This document shows positions 56,036-64,000 of a stretch of 64,000 nucleotides of DNA, piece by piece (within the stretch, counting starts at the first letter, position 1; every line of letters starts with the position of its first letter). The stretch is from Primorskyibacter aestuariivivens. Lineage in GTDB: Bacteria; Pseudomonadota; Alphaproteobacteria; Rhodobacterales; Rhodobacteraceae. The translations under genes and the position numbers were made by a program. Where the stretch lies: the NCBI RefSeq assembly GCF_028023675.1, contig NZ_JAQIOZ010000007.1, positions 124,001-188,000 on the forward strand, in the 5' to 3' direction. The notes under the pieces were generated by a model. That model was not told where the DNA came from. It worked only from the letters and a program-made list of their open reading frames with translations, and ran no database searches.

Positions 56036-56085
56036 CCAAAATGGATATATAAAAGTTCATATCGGATATATTTTGTACATTTTGG
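56036..56085. promoter_or_regulatory. Candidate operator in the divergent promoter region
   Basis: The 223-nt gap between the regulator and the binding-protein gene contains an A/T-rich core. Perfect 8-bp inverted arms CCAAAATG (56036-56043) and CATTTTGG (56078-56085) flank two direct copies of GGATATAT (56043-56050 and 56064-56071). Further CCAAA copies lie to the left. This would place a regulator over both divergent promoters. Confidence 0.5.
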
Positions 56086-56203
56086 GCGGGCGGGAGTCGG
56101 CACTCTACATGCAATCGCCCGGTATATCGGGGGATGAAGCGGCGCCCGGGAGGGGCGTCCGGGAGATCAAGACCAACACGTCATTATCTGGGAGGAAACC
56201 CGA

Positions 56204-57151
56204 ATGAAACTGCGTATGACCCTTGCTGCGACCACCGCCATGTTCCTGGCTGGCGCGGCGACTGCCGAAACCATGACCATCGGCATCACGCAAAACAACG
56301 TCGGTGTGGACAGCTATCAGACCACATACGAAAAAGCCTTTATCGAAGCCGCTGAAGCCAACGAGAATGTCGAAGCGGTTGTTCTGGACGCCGGTGGCGA
56401 CGTTGCCCGTCAGATCGCGCAGATGGAAGACCTCATCCAGCAGGAAGTTGACGCCATCATCATCTGGCCGACCAACGGCGAAGCGGTGATCCCGGCGGTG
56501 CGTAAAGCGCATAATGCGGGCATTCCGGTCATCGTGACCAACTCGAACATTGCCGAAGCGGGCTTTGACTTTGTCGCGTCCTTCTCCGGTCCCGACAACA
56601 TCACCCAGGGCAAGCGCTCGGCCGAAATCATGTGCGACAAGTTCAAGGCCATGGGTATCGAGAACGAAGCCAAGGTTGTGCACATCACCGGCCAGCCCGG
56701 CTACACCACTGCCATCGAGCGTGCCAAAGGCTTTGACGACCGTCTTCCCGAGGTCTGCCCGAACGTAGAGCAGATCGACAAGCAGCCCGGCGACTGGAAC
56801 CGCGAGAAGTCGCAGAAAGTCATGGAAGCCTTCCTCGTCAAGTATGACGACATCGACGGCGTCTATGCCGGTGACGACAACATGGGCGTTGGCGCTCTGA
56901 ACGCCGCCAAGGCCGCGGGCCGCGAAGGCATCATCTTTGTCGGCGCGACCAACTTTGCCGTGGGCTACGAGGCCATGGAGCGTGGCGAATACTGGGGGTC
57001 GATCTACCAGTCGCCCGTGGATGACGCCAAAGCGGCTCTGAAAACCGCCATCGAAACCCTCGAAGGCAAGGAACTGCCCTTCCTGAACTACTTCGACACG
57101 CCGAAGATCACCCAGGACAACATGGGCGACTTCACCAAGCCGGTCTTCTAA
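56204..57151 (+). CDS. Sugar ABC transporter substrate-binding protein (CUT2/ribose-type)
   Basis: 315 residues with a signal peptide cleaved after AGAATA. Type-I periplasmic binding fold: IGITQNNVGVDSYQTTYEKA, QIAQMEDLIQQEVDAIIIWP, then YAGDDNMGVGALNAAKAAG. Matches RbsB-like proteins. GGGAGGAAAC is upstream of the ATG. The high-abundance component: a terminator follows (57167-57197). Substrate not predictable; likely a pentose, hexose, polyol or small glycoside. Confidence 0.93.
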   Translation: MKLRMTLAATTAMFLAGAATAETMTIGITQNNVGVDSYQTTYEKAFIEAAEANENVEAVVLDAGGDVARQIAQMEDLIQQEVDAIIIWPTNGEAVIPAVRKAHNAGIPVIVTNSNIAEAGFDFVASFSGPDNITQGKRSAEIMCDKFKAMGIENEAKVVHITGQPGYTTAIERAKGFDDRLPEVCPNVEQIDKQPGDWNREKSQKVMEAFLVKYDDIDGVYAGDDNMGVGALNAAKAAGREGIIFVGATNFAVGYEAMERGEYWGSIYQSPVDDAKAALKTAIETLEGKELPFLNYFDTPKITQDNMGDFTKPVF

Positions 57152-57166
57152 GACACGCTTGTTACG

Positions 57167-57197
57167 ACGGGCGCGGCATATGCCGCGTCCGTTTTTT
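57167..57197 (+). terminator. Intrinsic terminator/attenuator after the binding-protein gene
   Basis: Stem 57167-57178 with 57181-57192 (12 bp including one G-T pair) followed by six T (57192-57197), 15 nt after the stop. Partial termination here would give more binding protein than permease, as in many ABC operons. Confidence 0.8.
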
Positions 57198-57228
57198 CTT
57201 GATTTGTCAAAAAACTGGGGAGGGCGTC

Positions 57229-58026
57229 ATGTCCCGTGTTGCCGGTCGTTCCTGCATTGTTACGGGCGCTGCCCAGGGTATTGGGCGTGCCATTGGCGAG
57301 GCACTGCTTGATGAAGGTGCCGATGTCTGTTTCGCGGATATCAATGGCGACAAGGTCGCCGAAGTGGCCAAGGCGAATGCCGAACGTGCCGCGCAAGGAG
57401 GTGGCAAAGTCACCCATTTCAAAGTGGATGTAACCGACCGGGCGCAGGTGCGCGCGATGATCGACCACACGGTCGGACAGTTCGGCAAGCTGGATGTGAA
57501 ATTCAACAATGCCGGCGTGAACAAGCCGATGAACTTTCTCGATGTGACCGAAGAAAACTGGCGCTTTATCAATGATGTGAACGGACTGGGCTGTCTCATC
57601 GGGATGCAGGAAGCCGCCCAGCAGTTTATTCGTCAGGGCACATTCGGCAAGATCATCAACACTGCATCGATTGCCAGCCGACAGGGCTTTGACAATGTGG
57701 CACCGTACTGTGCCTCGAAATTCGGGGTTGTCTCGCTGACGCAATCGGGCGCGCGGGATCTGGCCAAACATGATATCACCGTGACAGGCTTTGCGCCGGG
57801 CGTGGTGGCCACAGAGATGTGGGAACAGGTCGATCAGGACCTGATGGCCATCGGCGCAGCCGAACGACCGGGGCAGGCAATGGAAGAGTTTTCCGCCGAG
57901 ATCCTCAAGGGCCGCGTGGCCCGGCCCGAGGACATCACCGGCACGACGACCTTTCTGGCGTCGAAAGACAGCGATTACATGACAGGTCAGATCGTGATGA
58001 TCGACGGCGGCATGACGCTGGTATGA
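57229..58026 (+). CDS. SDR family NAD(P)-dependent oxidoreductase (paralogue on the transport arm)
   Basis: 265 residues, ATG 57229 with GGGGAGGG upstream. TGAAQGIGRAIGEAL cofactor site, NNAGVNKPMNFL, NTASIASRQGF and YCASKFGVVSL: full catalytic set. Clearly related to the SDR at 53324-54133. Probably oxidises the transported compound or its product. Downstream of the terminator, so expressed at a lower level than the binding protein. Confidence 0.92.
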   Translation: MSRVAGRSCIVTGAAQGIGRAIGEALLDEGADVCFADINGDKVAEVAKANAERAAQGGGKVTHFKVDVTDRAQVRAMIDHTVGQFGKLDVKFNNAGVNKPMNFLDVTEENWRFINDVNGLGCLIGMQEAAQQFIRQGTFGKIINTASIASRQGFDNVAPYCASKFGVVSLTQSGARDLAKHDITVTGFAPGVVATEMWEQVDQDLMAIGAAERPGQAMEEFSAEILKGRVARPEDITGTTTFLASKDSDYMTGQIVMIDGGMTLV

Positions 58027-58061
58027 TATGCGCCCGAAGGGGCGAAAGGGGAGGTACATTC

Positions 58062-59036
58062 ATGGCAGGGTTGACCAAGTCACAGATCGGCGGGTTCCTG
58101 GCGCGGCAAGGCATTCTTGTCGCCTTTGCGCTGTTCATCATCGGTTTCACGATCGCAAATCCGCGCTTCATTGATCCCGACAATATCATGGGCGTCGTAC
58201 GCTCATCCGCGATCCTCGGGGTCATGGCGCTTGGCGTGACCTTTGTGGTGATCAGCGGCAATCTCGACCTTTCGGTGGGGTCGATGATGTCCTTTTCGAC
58301 CATCGTGGTCCTTGATCTGCACGACAAGATCGGGCCGACACTGGCCATTCCGACGATGTTTGCCATGACGCTGGCACTGGGGGCCTTCATCGGCTTCCTT
58401 GTGGCGTTCCTGAAGCTGAACTCACTGATCGTCACGCTCGGCATGCTGTCGGCCATTCACGGCCTGACGCTGACCTATTCGGGCGGCAAGAACATGGATA
58501 TCGCCGACAAGGAAGGAACGTGGTTTTCCGTCTTCGGCCAGGGGGACATTGCGGGCATCTCGGTGCCGATCCTGATCTTCCTGCTTCTGGCGCTCGTCCT
58601 TGGCGTCGTGCTGGCCAAGACGCCGTTTGGCCGCAAGGTCTATGCGGTGGGTGGTAATGGCACGGCGGCGACATTCTCGGGCGTGCGTCGCGCGCGGGTG
58701 GTGTTCATGTGCTACATCATCAGTGCCTTCTGCGTGGCCACCGCGGGCCTGCTTCAGGCATCCCGCTCGCTGGGTTCGCAAAACACCGTGGGACAGGGGC
58801 TTGAGCTTGAGGTTCTGGCAGCGGTCATCCTTGGCGGCGCGTCGCTTCTGGGCGGCTCCGGCACCATCTTCAAGACCGTCATCGGGGTTCTGATCCTCGG
58901 TTTCATCACCAATGGCCTGCTGCTGGTCGGGTTGCAGTTCTATGTCCAGTTCGTCGTGACCTGGGTCATCATCATCCTTGCTGTCTGGCTCGATATCGCA
59001 GCCAAGCGCGGCAAGCTTTGGTCGCCGATCGCGTAA
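58062..59036 (+). CDS. Sugar ABC transporter permease (RbsC-like), first
   Basis: 324 residues starting at ATG 58062 (GGGGAGG upstream); the frame is open upstream only inside the SDR. Eight to ten hydrophobic helices. Family blocks: GVTFVVISGNLDLSVGSMMS and GNGTAATFSGVRRARVVF, then GASLLGGSGTIFKTVIGVLI. Pairs with the next permease. Confidence 0.92.
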   Translation: MAGLTKSQIGGFLARQGILVAFALFIIGFTIANPRFIDPDNIMGVVRSSAILGVMALGVTFVVISGNLDLSVGSMMSFSTIVVLDLHDKIGPTLAIPTMFAMTLALGAFIGFLVAFLKLNSLIVTLGMLSAIHGLTLTYSGGKNMDIADKEGTWFSVFGQGDIAGISVPILIFLLLALVLGVVLAKTPFGRKVYAVGGNGTAATFSGVRRARVVFMCYIISAFCVATAGLLQASRSLGSQNTVGQGLELEVLAAVILGGASLLGGSGTIFKTVIGVLILGFITNGLLLVGLQFYVQFVVTWVIIILAVWLDIAAKRGKLWSPIA

Positions 59037-59048
59037 GGGGGAAAGACA

Positions 59049-60050
59049 ATGCAAGCAGGGCAGCTTTCAAAATATCTCAAGGGCGGTGCCATCTGGGGCT
59101 TTATCGTCTTCGAGCTGATCTTCTTCTCGGTCGCGGGTGAATTCCTGTCGGTGAGTGACAAGGCCTTCATGGATGCTGACAACATGCTGTTGTTGTTCAA
59201 GCAATCCGCCCCGATCGGCATCATCGCCATGGGCATGACCATCGTCATGATCAACGGCAATATCGACCTGAGCGTGGGCGCGATCTATGCCATCGCCGCC
59301 ATCGTGCTGCTCGACAGCATGACATGGCCGGCCTTTGAGGGCCTTGGCGACATGGTGATCCCGGTGGCATGGGCTCTGGCGCTGCTGAGCGGTGTGGTGC
59401 TGGGGGCAATCAACGGGCTGATCGTGTGGAAAACCGGTGTCGACGCCTTCATCGTGACGCTGGGGGCCATGCTGGGCTATCGCGGTTTGGTCTTCATGTA
59501 TAATGGCGAGCAACCCACCAGCCACCTGAACTGGACGCTGGTCGATTTCGCCGAGGCGCAGTTCCTTGGCCTGCACACGGCGACATGGTTCCTTCTGGCG
59601 GTCACGCTGGCGATCTGGTTCCTGATGACGCGCACCGTGCATGGGCGCAACGCCTATGCCATCGGCAACAACCGCGAAGCGGCGGTCAATGCCGGTATCC
59701 GGGTCGGGCCGCATATGATGATCAACTTCATGATCATCGGCTTTCTGGCCGCGTTGTCGGCAATTGTCTTCTACTCGGAAAGCGGTTCGGTGAACCCCAA
59801 TGACGGTGAACTGTACGAGCTGTGGGTGATCACGGCGGTTGTGCTGGGCGGCACCAAGCTGACCGGCGGGGCGGGGTCCATCATCTCGACCTTTGGCGGC
59901 GTCGTTGCCATCCAGCTCTTGCGCAAGGGTCTGGCCCATCTGGGTGCGGACACCTCGACCGTGAACCTTGTGATTGGCCTGATCCTGATCGCGGTGCTGT
60001 TCCTTGACCGGCAGCTCAACGTGAAAGGCAAAGAGGAGTTGAAGGTATGA
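59049..60050 (+). CDS. Sugar ABC transporter permease (RbsC-like), second
   Basis: 333 residues, also RbsC-type: GMTIVMINGNIDLSVGAIYA, NNREAAVNAGIRVGPHMMIN and GGTKLTGGAGSIISTFGGVV. Two different permeases point to a heterodimeric channel. GGGGGAAAGAC upstream. Its stop overlaps the ATPase start (ATGA). Confidence 0.92.
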   Translation: MQAGQLSKYLKGGAIWGFIVFELIFFSVAGEFLSVSDKAFMDADNMLLLFKQSAPIGIIAMGMTIVMINGNIDLSVGAIYAIAAIVLLDSMTWPAFEGLGDMVIPVAWALALLSGVVLGAINGLIVWKTGVDAFIVTLGAMLGYRGLVFMYNGEQPTSHLNWTLVDFAEAQFLGLHTATWFLLAVTLAIWFLMTRTVHGRNAYAIGNNREAAVNAGIRVGPHMMINFMIIGFLAALSAIVFYSESGSVNPNDGELYELWVITAVVLGGTKLTGGAGSIISTFGGVVAIQLLRKGLAHLGADTSTVNLVIGLILIAVLFLDRQLNVKGKEELKV

Positions 60051-61558
60051 GTGATCCAACACCCGTTCTGCGCCTGGAAGGCATCGTCAAGACCTTCCCC
60101 GGTGTGCGCGCCCTTGATGGTGTGTCCCTGACAATCCTGCCCGGCGAGGTTCATGCGCTCATGGGCGAAAACGGTGCCGGGAAATCCACCCTGATGAAAG
60201 TACTGGGTGGCATTCACCAGCCCGACGAGGGCCAGATCATCGTCAGCGAAGAGCCGGTCGTCATGTCCGGCCCGCTGGACGCCAAGGCCAAGGGCATCGT
60301 CTTTATCCACCAGGAACTGAGCCTGGCCGATGAGTTGAGCGTCGCGGAAAACATCTATCTGGGTGAGTTGCCGCGCAAACGTTTCGGGCTGGTCGATTGG
60401 GCCGAGCTTGAGGCCAAGACCAACGCGATCCTTGAAAAGCTCAAGGTGGGTTTCAACGCCAAGACGCGGGTCGGCGATCTTTCCATCGCCAATCAGCAGA
60501 TGGTCGAGATCGCTCGCGCACTGACCGTGGACGCCAAGGCGGTGATCTTTGACGAACCGACCGCGTCGCTGACCGATGCGGAAAAAATCGTGCTCTTCGA
60601 AGTGATCGCGGACCTTCAGGCGCAGGGTGTGGGCATCGCCTATATCTCGCACCGGATGGAAGAGATCTTCAAGATCACCGACCGGATCAGCGTTTTGCGC
60701 GATGGCCAGTATCAGGGCACCGTCAACACCGCCGACACCAACGAAGAGGGCGTGACGCAGATGATGATCGGGCGCAAGCTCGACCTGTCGCGCAATGAAT
60801 CCCATCATGAGCTGGGCAATGTGGCACTGGAAGTGCGCGACCTGAGCTGCGGCAAGCTGTTCCAGAATGTCAGCTTCGAAGTGCGTCGCGGCGAAGTCGT
60901 GGGCTTTTACGGGCTGGTTGGCGCGGGAAGGACCGAGATTGCCGAAACGCTGTTCGGGCTGCGCAACCCCACCGGGGGCACGATCCTTCTGGACGGTGAA
61001 GTGGTGTCCATCAATTCGCCCTATGATGCGATTGAAAAGGGCATTTCTCTGGTCCCCGAGGACCGCAAGGGGCAGGGGCTGGTGCTGGGCATGAACTGCC
61101 GGGACAATATGACCCTGCCGCAGGTCGATGACCTCAAGGCCGGGCCTTTCGTGGCAGACGGCGCGGAAATCGCGATCTTCGATCTCTATCGGGATAAGCT
61201 TGATATCCGCACACCGGGCTGGAAACAGCAGGTCGGCAACCTGTCGGGCGGCAACCAGCAAAAGATCGTCATTGGCAAATGGCTGTCGATGCATCCCAAT
61301 GTGCTGATCGTGGACGAACCCACGCGCGGCATCGACGTGGGTTCCAAGGCCGAGATTCACAACCTGCTGCGCGAACTGGCCGCGCAGGGCTATGCGGTGA
61401 TCGTGATCAGCTCGGAAATGCCCGAAGTGCTGCATGTCTCCGACCGCATCGTGGCGATGTATTCGGGCCGGATCACCCGGACCTTTACCTCCGAGGAAGT
61501 GACCGAGGACAACCTGATCCAGGCGATTTCCGGCATCGGCGGCGACAAGGTCGCCTGA
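60047..61558 (+). CDS. Sugar ABC transporter ATPase, two fused ABC domains
   Basis: 503 residues. The first domain has Walker A GENGAGKSTLMK and Walker B VIFDEPTASL. The second has degenerate Walker A GLVGAGRTEIAE, signature LSGGNQQKIVIGKWL and VDEPTRGID, as usual for RbsA/MglA types. Completes the four-gene importer. Stop overlaps the next start. Confidence 0.93.
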   Translation: MSDPTPVLRLEGIVKTFPGVRALDGVSLTILPGEVHALMGENGAGKSTLMKVLGGIHQPDEGQIIVSEEPVVMSGPLDAKAKGIVFIHQELSLADELSVAENIYLGELPRKRFGLVDWAELEAKTNAILEKLKVGFNAKTRVGDLSIANQQMVEIARALTVDAKAVIFDEPTASLTDAEKIVLFEVIADLQAQGVGIAYISHRMEEIFKITDRISVLRDGQYQGTVNTADTNEEGVTQMMIGRKLDLSRNESHHELGNVALEVRDLSCGKLFQNVSFEVRRGEVVGFYGLVGAGRTEIAETLFGLRNPTGGTILLDGEVVSINSPYDAIEKGISLVPEDRKGQGLVLGMNCRDNMTLPQVDDLKAGPFVADGAEIAIFDLYRDKLDIRTPGWKQQVGNLSGGNQQKIVIGKWLSMHPNVLIVDEPTRGIDVGSKAEIHNLLRELAAQGYAVIVISSEMPEVLHVSDRIVAMYSGRITRTFTSEEVTEDNLIQAISGIGGDKVA

Positions 61559-62424
61559 TGCGCGCAGGCTTTGCCGGGCTGGGGCGGATGGGCGCGCATA
61601 TGGCGCGCAACCTGTCACGTGCCGGGTTTGAGCTGACGCTGTGGAACCGGACGCCTGACAAGGCGCGGGCCCTGGCGGATGAGCTGGGCTGCGCGGTGGC
61701 GGAGAGCCCCCGCGCGCTCTCGGACGTGGCGGATGTGGTCGTGACCATGCTGGCCGATGATCCGTCCTCCGAGGCGGTGCATCTGGGTCCTGACGGGCTT
61801 TTCGCAGGTGGCACGCGGACATTCGTGGAAATGGGCACGATGAGCCCCGATCACATCGCCCGTCTGGTGGCAGAAGCGCCCGCCGGGACGCGCGTGATCG
61901 ACGCACCCGTGTCCGGCGCGACACAGGCGGCGGCACAGGCGCAGCTGATGATCATGGCGGGCTGCGATGCGGTCACTGCCGCACCGCTGAAACCGCTCTT
62001 TGACGCCATGGGCAAACAAACCATCTGCCTTGGCGCCAGTGGCGCGGGTGCGGTGATGAAACTTGCAGTCAACTCGCTGATCCATGGCATCAACCAGACC
62101 CTGGCCGAAGCGATGACGCTGGCCGAGGCAGCCGGTATCGCGCCCGAGGCCGCCTTTGACGTGATCGAGGCCTCTGCCGCCTGTGCGCCGATGCTGAAAT
62201 ACCGCCGCCCGCTCTATCTCGACGAGGCGGGGCATGAGGTGACCTTTACCGTGGCGCTGGCGCGCAAGGATATGGAGGTCACCGCCGATCTGGCCCGCAG
62301 GCTGGGCACCGACATGCCGCAGGGGCTGAGCACATTGGACATTCTCAAACAGGCCGAGGCAAAGGGATTTGGTGCCCGCGACATGGCCTCGATCCTGAAT
62401 TACATGCGAGGGGAAAGCTCATGA
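61558..62424 (+). CDS. 3-hydroxyisobutyrate-dehydrogenase-family NAD(P)-dependent oxidoreductase
   Basis: 288 residues starting at ATG 61558 (TGATG overlap); the open frame upstream lies in the ATPase gene. N-terminal GFAGLGRMGAHMARNLSRAG Rossmann motif, then the substrate motif DAPVSGATQAA. The catalytic Lys is in GAVMKLAVNSLIHG. Oxidises or reduces a beta-hydroxyacid-type compound, for example a tartronate semialdehyde relative; exact substrate unknown. Confidence 0.9.
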   Translation: MRAGFAGLGRMGAHMARNLSRAGFELTLWNRTPDKARALADELGCAVAESPRALSDVADVVVTMLADDPSSEAVHLGPDGLFAGGTRTFVEMGTMSPDHIARLVAEAPAGTRVIDAPVSGATQAAAQAQLMIMAGCDAVTAAPLKPLFDAMGKQTICLGASGAGAVMKLAVNSLIHGINQTLAEAMTLAEAAGIAPEAAFDVIEASAACAPMLKYRRPLYLDEAGHEVTFTVALARKDMEVTADLARRLGTDMPQGLSTLDILKQAEAKGFGARDMASILNYMRGESS

Positions 62425-63125
62425 AAGCAGCACTTTTTGTCGGAGGCTGGGAAGGCCACAACCCCACCGCCTTTGCCGATTGGTACAAGGACCTGCTGGA
62501 GGCCAACGGCTTTACGGTCGATGTCTATGACACGCTGGAACCGCTGGAGCGGCCCGAGGAGCTGGCCGATCTCGACCTGATCACACCGATCTGGTCCTCG
62601 GCCCGGTCCGGGCATCGCGAAGAATTTGGCAACATGACCAAGCCGCAGGAAGACGGGCTGCTGAAGCTGATCGGCGAAGGCTGTGGTCTTGCCGGGTGGC
62701 ACGGGCATATGGGTGACGCGTTCCGCGACCGGCCCACGTATCATTTCCTGATCGGCGGGCAATTCGTGGCGCATCCGCCGGGCTGGCCTGACAATCTGCA
62801 ACCGGTCGAGGATTACATCGACTATGACGTCACGATCTGTCAGCCCGATCATCCGCTGGTCGAAGGTATCCGCAGTTTCCGCATCCGGTCCGAGCAATAT
62901 TACATGCTCACCGATCCGTCGAACAACGTGCTGGCCACCACCACCTTTTCCGGTGATCACCTGTGGTGGATCGAAGGCACGGTGATCCCGGTCACATGGA
63001 CACGGCGCTGGGACAAGGGGCGGGTGTTCTATTGCTCCATCGGGCACGAGCTTGACGACTTGAGAGTGCCGCAGGTCACCGAAATGATCCGGCGCGGCGC
63101 GATCTGGGCGGCGGGCGGCATGTAA
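62421..63125 (+). CDS. ThuA-like protein (trehalose-utilization family)
   Basis: 234 residues. GATase-like fold of the ThuA family: FVGGWEGHNPTAFADWY near the N-terminus, GCGLAGWHGHMGDAFRDRPT and PVTWTRRWDKGRVFYCSIGH. ThuA-type proteins occur with oxidation pathways for disaccharides and inositol-like sugars. Overlaps the oxidoreductase by 4 nt and is the last gene of the rightward arm. Confidence 0.85.
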   Translation: MKAALFVGGWEGHNPTAFADWYKDLLEANGFTVDVYDTLEPLERPEELADLDLITPIWSSARSGHREEFGNMTKPQEDGLLKLIGEGCGLAGWHGHMGDAFRDRPTYHFLIGGQFVAHPPGWPDNLQPVEDYIDYDVTICQPDHPLVEGIRSFRIRSEQYYMLTDPSNNVLATTTFSGDHLWWIEGTVIPVTWTRRWDKGRVFYCSIGHELDDLRVPQVTEMIRRGAIWAAGGM

Positions 63126-63158
63126 CCGCCCGACACGGGTCTCGCGGGGGCGTGCGCC

Positions 63159-64000
63159 TTAGCGCAGGTAGGGCATCGGATCGACGCTTTCGAACCCTTC
63201 GCGCACCTCGAAATGCAGGTAGGACGCGTCGCCCGCGCGCAGCTTGGCGATGGTCTGGCCACGGCTCACGGACTGGCCTTTCTTGACTGAGATCGCGTCC
63301 ACATTGGCATAGACCGTCAGCACATTGTCGGGGTGCTTGATCACGATGATCGGCACCTGATCCGCGTCGGCAGTGATGGCGGCCACGGTTCCCGCAGCGG
63401 CGGCCTTGACCGCGGTTCCGGCGCTGGCGGAAATGTCGATCCCGTCATTCCTACCCTTGGAATATTCTCGGATGATCGTGCCGGTCAGGGGCATCTGCAT
63501 CCGTGCCGAGCTGGCCGGTTTGGGCTTTTGCTCCTTGCCCAGATCGGGCGAGGGCGGGGTCGCGACCGGGGTCGCCGCCGGTTGCGGCGTTTCCGTGGGC
63601 AGGGGTTGCGCCGCGCTTGGCGGGGTCGGCGTGGGTGATCCTGCGCCCGGCTCGGAGGTGTTGGCCTCGTCAATGGCGGCGCTCTGGCGCACCGTGGGGA
63701 TCAACAGGTACTGCCCCTCGCGCACGGTAAACTCGCGGTCCAGCCCGTTCCAGTCGGCCAGCGCCCGCACGGAGACGCCATAGAGACGCGCGATGGTATA
63801 GGCCGTCTCGCCACGTTCGACCTTGTGGCGGACCGGTTCCGCGCCGGTCTGTACCGGCGGAAGTTCGCTTGTTTCCACCGGCGTCGCGGCGGCGTTGTCG
63901 ATGGCGGCCCCGGCAATCTCGGTGATGTCCACCTCGCCCTCGGGACGGATCGGCCCACCGGCAGGTTCGGCGACCTTGTAGGGCAGGGCGACAATCTCGC
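63159..64000 (-). CDS. LysM plus degenerate LytM (M23) protein, NlpD-like, 5' end outside window
   Basis: Open to the right edge. A LysM domain (about HKVERGETAYTIARLYGVSV), a Pro/Thr/Ala-rich linker, and a C-terminal M23 fold. The metal-binding His positions are lost: the first motif reads NDGIDISASAGTAV (His to Asn) and the second SYLHFEVREGF (first His to Tyr). Such degenerate LytM factors activate cell-division amidases rather than cut peptidoglycan. Convergent with the ThuA-like gene, 33 nt apart. Confidence 0.85.
   Translation of the reverse strand, partial: EIVALPYKVAEPAGGPIRPEGEVDITEIAGAAIDNAAATPVETSELPPVQTGAEPVRHKVERGETAYTIARLYGVSVRALADWNGLDREFTVREGQYLLIPTVRQSAAIDEANTSEPGAGSPTPTPPSAAQPLPTETPQPAATPVATPPSPDLGKEQKPKPASSARMQMPLTGTIIREYSKGRNDGIDISASAGTAVKAAAAGTVAAITADADQVPIIVIKHPDNVLTVYANVDAISVKKGQSVSRGQTIAKLRAGDASYLHFEVREGFESVDPMPYLR

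Noticed and set aside
59771-61936. Minus-strand open frame of 721 codons
   Set aside because: Antisense to the sugar ATPase and its neighbours, which have intact Walker motifs.
1-64000. tRNA or rRNA genes, CRISPR arrays, insertion sequences, prophage genes
   Set aside because: None seen on reading: no regularly spaced repeats, no transposase or integrase motifs, no tRNA-like cloverleaf in any intergenic space. A tRNAscan or covariance search would settle the RNA genes.

Overview
This 64-kb window is high-GC, densely coded alphaproteobacterial chromosome. It most likely comes from a Rhodobacteraceae / Roseobacter-group bacterium. The reasons are a complex I (nuo) operon with many small genes set between the subunit genes, a NuoE with a C-terminal helix-hairpin-helix tail, a DUF5337-type gene, a leucine-degradation (liu) operon, tatABC followed by an ATPase gene, and birA-coaX-rnj directly after nuoN. 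The genus cannot be fixed from the sequence alone. I see no tRNA, rRNA, CRISPR array, insertion sequence or prophage.

Layout. 1-4456 (+): end of a leucine/isovalerate operon (methylcrotonyl-CoA carboxylase alpha, a GST, HMG-CoA lyase, methylglutaconyl-CoA hydratase, a small membrane protein), with two tandem palindromes inside it. 4725-27400 (+): nuoA to nuoN with twelve accessory genes between the subunits, then biotin ligase, type III pantothenate kinase and RNase J. 27511-42296: housekeeping and accessory genes (OsmC protein, 2OG-Fe dioxygenase, DEAD-box helicase, two paralogous glycosyltransferases, RF3, universal stress protein, Hint-domain protein, SDR-like protein, LysE exporter, AlkD-like protein, orphan ABC ATPase, duplicated SpoIIAA-like protein). 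42286-46165: WYL regulator with a palindromic operator, tatABC, DUF815 ATPase, GNAT.

46190-63125 is the most unusual part: a divergent catabolic cluster. The leftward arm starts with a regulator that joins an N-terminal winged helix to a cytoplasmic solute-binding-protein domain. It continues with an SDR, an M24-fold protein with an altered metal site, E1 alpha and E1 beta of a thiamine-dependent 2-oxo-acid/acetoin-type dehydrogenase, a double-lipoyl protein with a degenerate E2 core, an aldehyde dehydrogenase, and a lipoyl-less E2 core. The rightward arm encodes a CUT2-type sugar ABC transporter (binding protein, two permeases, double ATPase), a second related SDR, a 3-hydroxyisobutyrate-dehydrogenase-like oxidoreductase and a ThuA-like protein. 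A strong terminator separates the binding-protein gene from the rest. There is no sugar kinase, isomerase or aldolase. I infer a non-phosphorylating oxidative pathway for an unknown sugar, polyol or conjugate, ending in dehydrogenase-complex cleavage to acyl-CoA plus an aldehyde. The window closes inside a degenerate LytM/NlpD-like gene.

Coordinates use the start codon I judged best supported by ribosome-binding site, overlap and family length, so several starts lie inside longer open frames.
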